Assembly: GCA_003520365.1 (NCBI GenBank)
Contig: DOUW01000441.1
Coordinates: 1 to 7,755 of the forward strand
Reading direction: 5' to 3'
Length of the DNA: 7,755 nt
Source: Massilia sp.
GTDB lineage: Bacteria; Pseudomonadota; Gammaproteobacteria; Burkholderiales; Burkholderiaceae_D
Shown: piece after piece, positions 6,670 to 7,755 of the stretch
Position numbering within the stretch: position 1 is the first letter of the stretch
Layout: each line of letters starts with the position of its first letter
The notes under the pieces: generated by a model
The model's database searches: none
What the model was told of the DNA's origin: nothing
What the model saw: the letters and a program-made list of their open reading frames with translations, nothing else
Made by a program: the position numbers and the translations under genes

Positions 6670-7238
6670 GCAAACGAAAACCGATGGACAAGGAACAGGC
6701 GCGCGAACGGCGTAATCGGTTGCTGGAAACCGCTGCCGCGGCCGAGCTGTCGATTACCGAAGGCGTGCGCGAGATGCGCGCAATTGCCGGCATGACGCAG
6801 GAGGAGTTCGCGCGCCACCGCGGCGTCAGCGCGCGGGTCATCAAAGGGATCGAACTTGGCCAGGCGAATCCCACGGTGGCGACACTGAACCAGATTGGCC
6901 AGTTCTTTGGATTGGAGGTCGGATTCGTGCCGATCAGGCGAGCAACGGCACTCGTACAGGCAGAGCCAGCCAGCCAGCCTACACCTGCCGATTCAATACA
7001 TCCGCCAAGCAGCACTGTTACCGGAAAATTTAAAATGCCGAGCCAGGAACAGATCCAGAAGCTTGCCTATACCATGCTAGAAAACGCATTCAGGGAAGCA
7101 TTTGAAAAAGGTTTCCGGATCGGCATGGACGATGCCGCCGCAATGTTGGAAGAGGCCGATAAGCCGGCGGTAAGCGGCTGCGATAAAGAACCTCAGGATA
7201 CCAACGCTTACAAGAAGGGCAAAGCAGGTCGATCCTGA
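6666..7238 (+). CDS. hipB: HipB-like XRE-family antitoxin with extended C-terminus
   Basis: A 190-residue DNA-binding protein, the expected antitoxin and operon repressor for the HipA-like kinase. An XRE-type helix-turn-helix spans about residues 30-90 (ITEGVREMRAIAGMTQEEFA, then GVSARVIKGIELG and NPTVATLNQIGQFFGL). GAGG at 6657-6660 lies 5 nt before the ATG, and the ATGA overlap with hipA implies translational coupling. The protein is about twice the length of E. coli HipB (88 residues). The extra part has a Pro/Ser/Thr-rich linker (about 100-122) containing a tetranucleotide repeat, a predicted helical segment (about 125-165), and a charged tail ending in KKGKAGRS. The tail region is clearly less GC-rich than neighbouring genes; positions 7021-7080 are 47% GC by hand count. 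The antitoxin role is inferred from context and family, and what the tail does is unknown. Confidence 0.85.
   Translation: MSKRKPMDKEQARERRNRLLETAAAAELSITEGVREMRAIAGMTQEEFARHRGVSARVIKGIELGQANPTVATLNQIGQFFGLEVGFVPIRRATALVQAEPASQPTPADSIHPPSSTVTGKFKMPSQEQIQKLAYTMLENAFREAFEKGFRIGMDDAAAMLEEADKPAVSGCDKEPQDTNAYKKGKAGRS
6964..6979 (+). repeat. Tetranucleotide repeat (AGCC)x4 inside hipB
   Basis: Four tandem AGCC units fall at about codons 100-105 of hipB, just after the helix-turn-helix domain. Gain or loss of one unit would shift the frame and remove the C-terminal tail while leaving the DNA-binding domain. Four units is short for active slippage, so a switching role is speculative. Confidence 0.6.
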
Positions 7239-7256
7239 CGCCACCACCACGGCGTT

Positions 7257-7422
7257 TCAGCCCTGCTCTTTCCGGCTCCGGCCCGCGCGTCTTCCCCGGC
7301 GGCGGCGCCAGCTTCACCGGCCGTCCGCTGCGCGCCGAGGTATAGATCGCGTCGATGATGCGCTGGTCCTGCAGCCCTCCTCGCCCGCGCGTGTGCGGCT
7401 GCCTCTCCTGCAGGCATGCCGG
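7257..7422 (-). pseudogene. C-terminal remnant of a Gfo/Idh/MocA-family oxidoreductase
   Basis: Read on the minus strand from just after a stop at 7425-7423, the peptide includes GLQDQ, RIIDAIYTSARSGRPV (7362-7315) and KLAPPPG. This matches the typical C-terminus of Gfo/Idh/MocA NAD(P)-dependent sugar or inositol dehydrogenases, where a GLR...IIEAIYRSARSGRPV-type segment ends the protein. The rest of the gene, some 300 residues including the NAD-binding fold, is absent. No start codon or RBS is placed to express this piece. The frame then runs on without a stop into the antisense of hipB; a TGA lies one frame away at 7259-7257, so a small indel may have removed the original stop. I read this as a decayed fragment left after a deletion or insertion. 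The rest of the 7239-7534 gap (7423-7534) shows nothing I can identify. Confidence 0.55.
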
Positions 7423-7534
7423 TCAGCCCCAGCCGCCGGCAATCCGTCGCCCCGGCTTGCCGTTCGTCGCAAGAGACATGCGCCATCCCGCATCAACCAC
7501 GACACTAGGGTTTTCGGCCCACCCTCATCGAACC

Positions 7535-7755
7535 ATGACGCTCCCGCGCACCTTCAAGCCCCTGCTCTCCCCCGCCCGCGCCCTGGCGCTGCGCGCGGCC
7601 TCCTGTTCGCTGCTCCTGCTCTGCGCGCCGCCGGCGCCGGCCGCCGGACCGGCCAGCATCGACATTGTCGACGGCCGCAAACTCGAGTCGCTCGTCATCC
7701 GCAACCCGGCGGCGCAGGCGACCGTCGTCTTCGAGAACGGCTCCCGCGCCACCCC
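7535..7755 (+). CDS. Probable secreted alpha/beta hydrolase (N-terminus; cut by window edge)
   Basis: The reading frame stays open from ATG 7535 to the end of the window, 73 complete codons. Residues 1-37 form an export signal: positive residues (R5, K8, R15, R20), a hydrophobic core SLLLLCAP, and a cleavage site near APAA|GP. C30 lies inside the hydrophobic stretch rather than in a clear lipobox. The start of the mature part (SIDIVDGRKLESLVI, then ATVVFENGSRAT) resembles the first strands of alpha/beta-fold hydrolases, where VVFENG leads to the oxyanion-hole region. The catalytic Ser-Asp-His residues lie beyond the window, so the family call is tentative. No Shine-Dalgarno sequence is evident before the ATG. 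The strong codon bias and signal peptide support a real gene. Confidence 0.65.
   Translation, partial: MTLPRTFKPLLSPARALALRAASCSLLLLCAPPAPAAGPASIDIVDGRKLESLVIRNPAAQATVVFENGSRAT

Noticed and set aside
7208..7486. 92-codon open frame on the minus strand after hipB
   Set aside because: It is a different frame from the recognisable oxidoreductase remnant and its translation has no motif; it overlaps the 3' end of hipB.
7525..7752. 75-codon open frame on the minus strand at the right edge
   Set aside because: It is antisense to the signal-peptide-bearing plus-strand frame, which is better supported.

Overview
The window is high-GC DNA whose gene content, codon use and protein types fit a betaproteobacterium of the order Burkholderiales, most likely Oxalobacteraceae close to Massilia or Duganella. 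This assignment is inference from general resemblance; there is no rRNA gene or marker gene here to prove it.

Layout, left to right. (1) Positions 1-289, minus strand: the first 96 codons of a small zinc-ribbon protein of unknown role. (2) 290-501: a divergent intergenic region with a perfect TATAAT box serving the rightward genes. (3) 502-1593: a protein related to M29 metallo-aminopeptidases. After a 19-bp gap, 1613-2800 encodes a soluble GAF-domain histidine kinase; the two are probably cotranscribed. (4) 2858-3697: a stand-alone phytanoyl-CoA dioxygenase-family Fe(II)/2-oxoglutarate enzyme with its active-site residues intact. (5) 3698-3904: a regulatory region with a TTGACA promoter element and a strong hairpin lying across the presumed -10 box. 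(6) 3905-5176: a secreted GH13 alpha-amylase with signal peptide and very strong ribosome-binding site, followed by a hairpin at 5199-5225. (7) 5383-7238: a two-gene HipA/HipB toxin-antitoxin-type operon in reverse order (kinase first, DNA-binding partner second) joined by an ATGA overlap. (8) 7257-7422, minus strand: a degraded C-terminal scrap of a Gfo/Idh/MocA-family oxidoreductase. (9) From 7535: the signal peptide and N-terminus of a probable secreted alpha/beta hydrolase that runs off the right edge.

Most of the window looks like ordinary chromosome: metabolic, signalling and secreted starch-degrading functions with no shared pathway. The accessory part is the hipA-hipB pair. It is bounded by the amylase terminator-like hairpin on one side and an oxidoreductase gene fragment on the other, and its second gene has clearly lower GC than its surroundings. 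This suggests the pair arrived by horizontal transfer at a site that now keeps only the end of an older gene. The kinase keeps its catalytic Asp/Asn/Asp residues but lacks the usual serine in its glycine-rich loop, and its partner carries a long non-HTH C-terminal tail. I see no tRNA, rRNA, CRISPR array, transposase or integrase.
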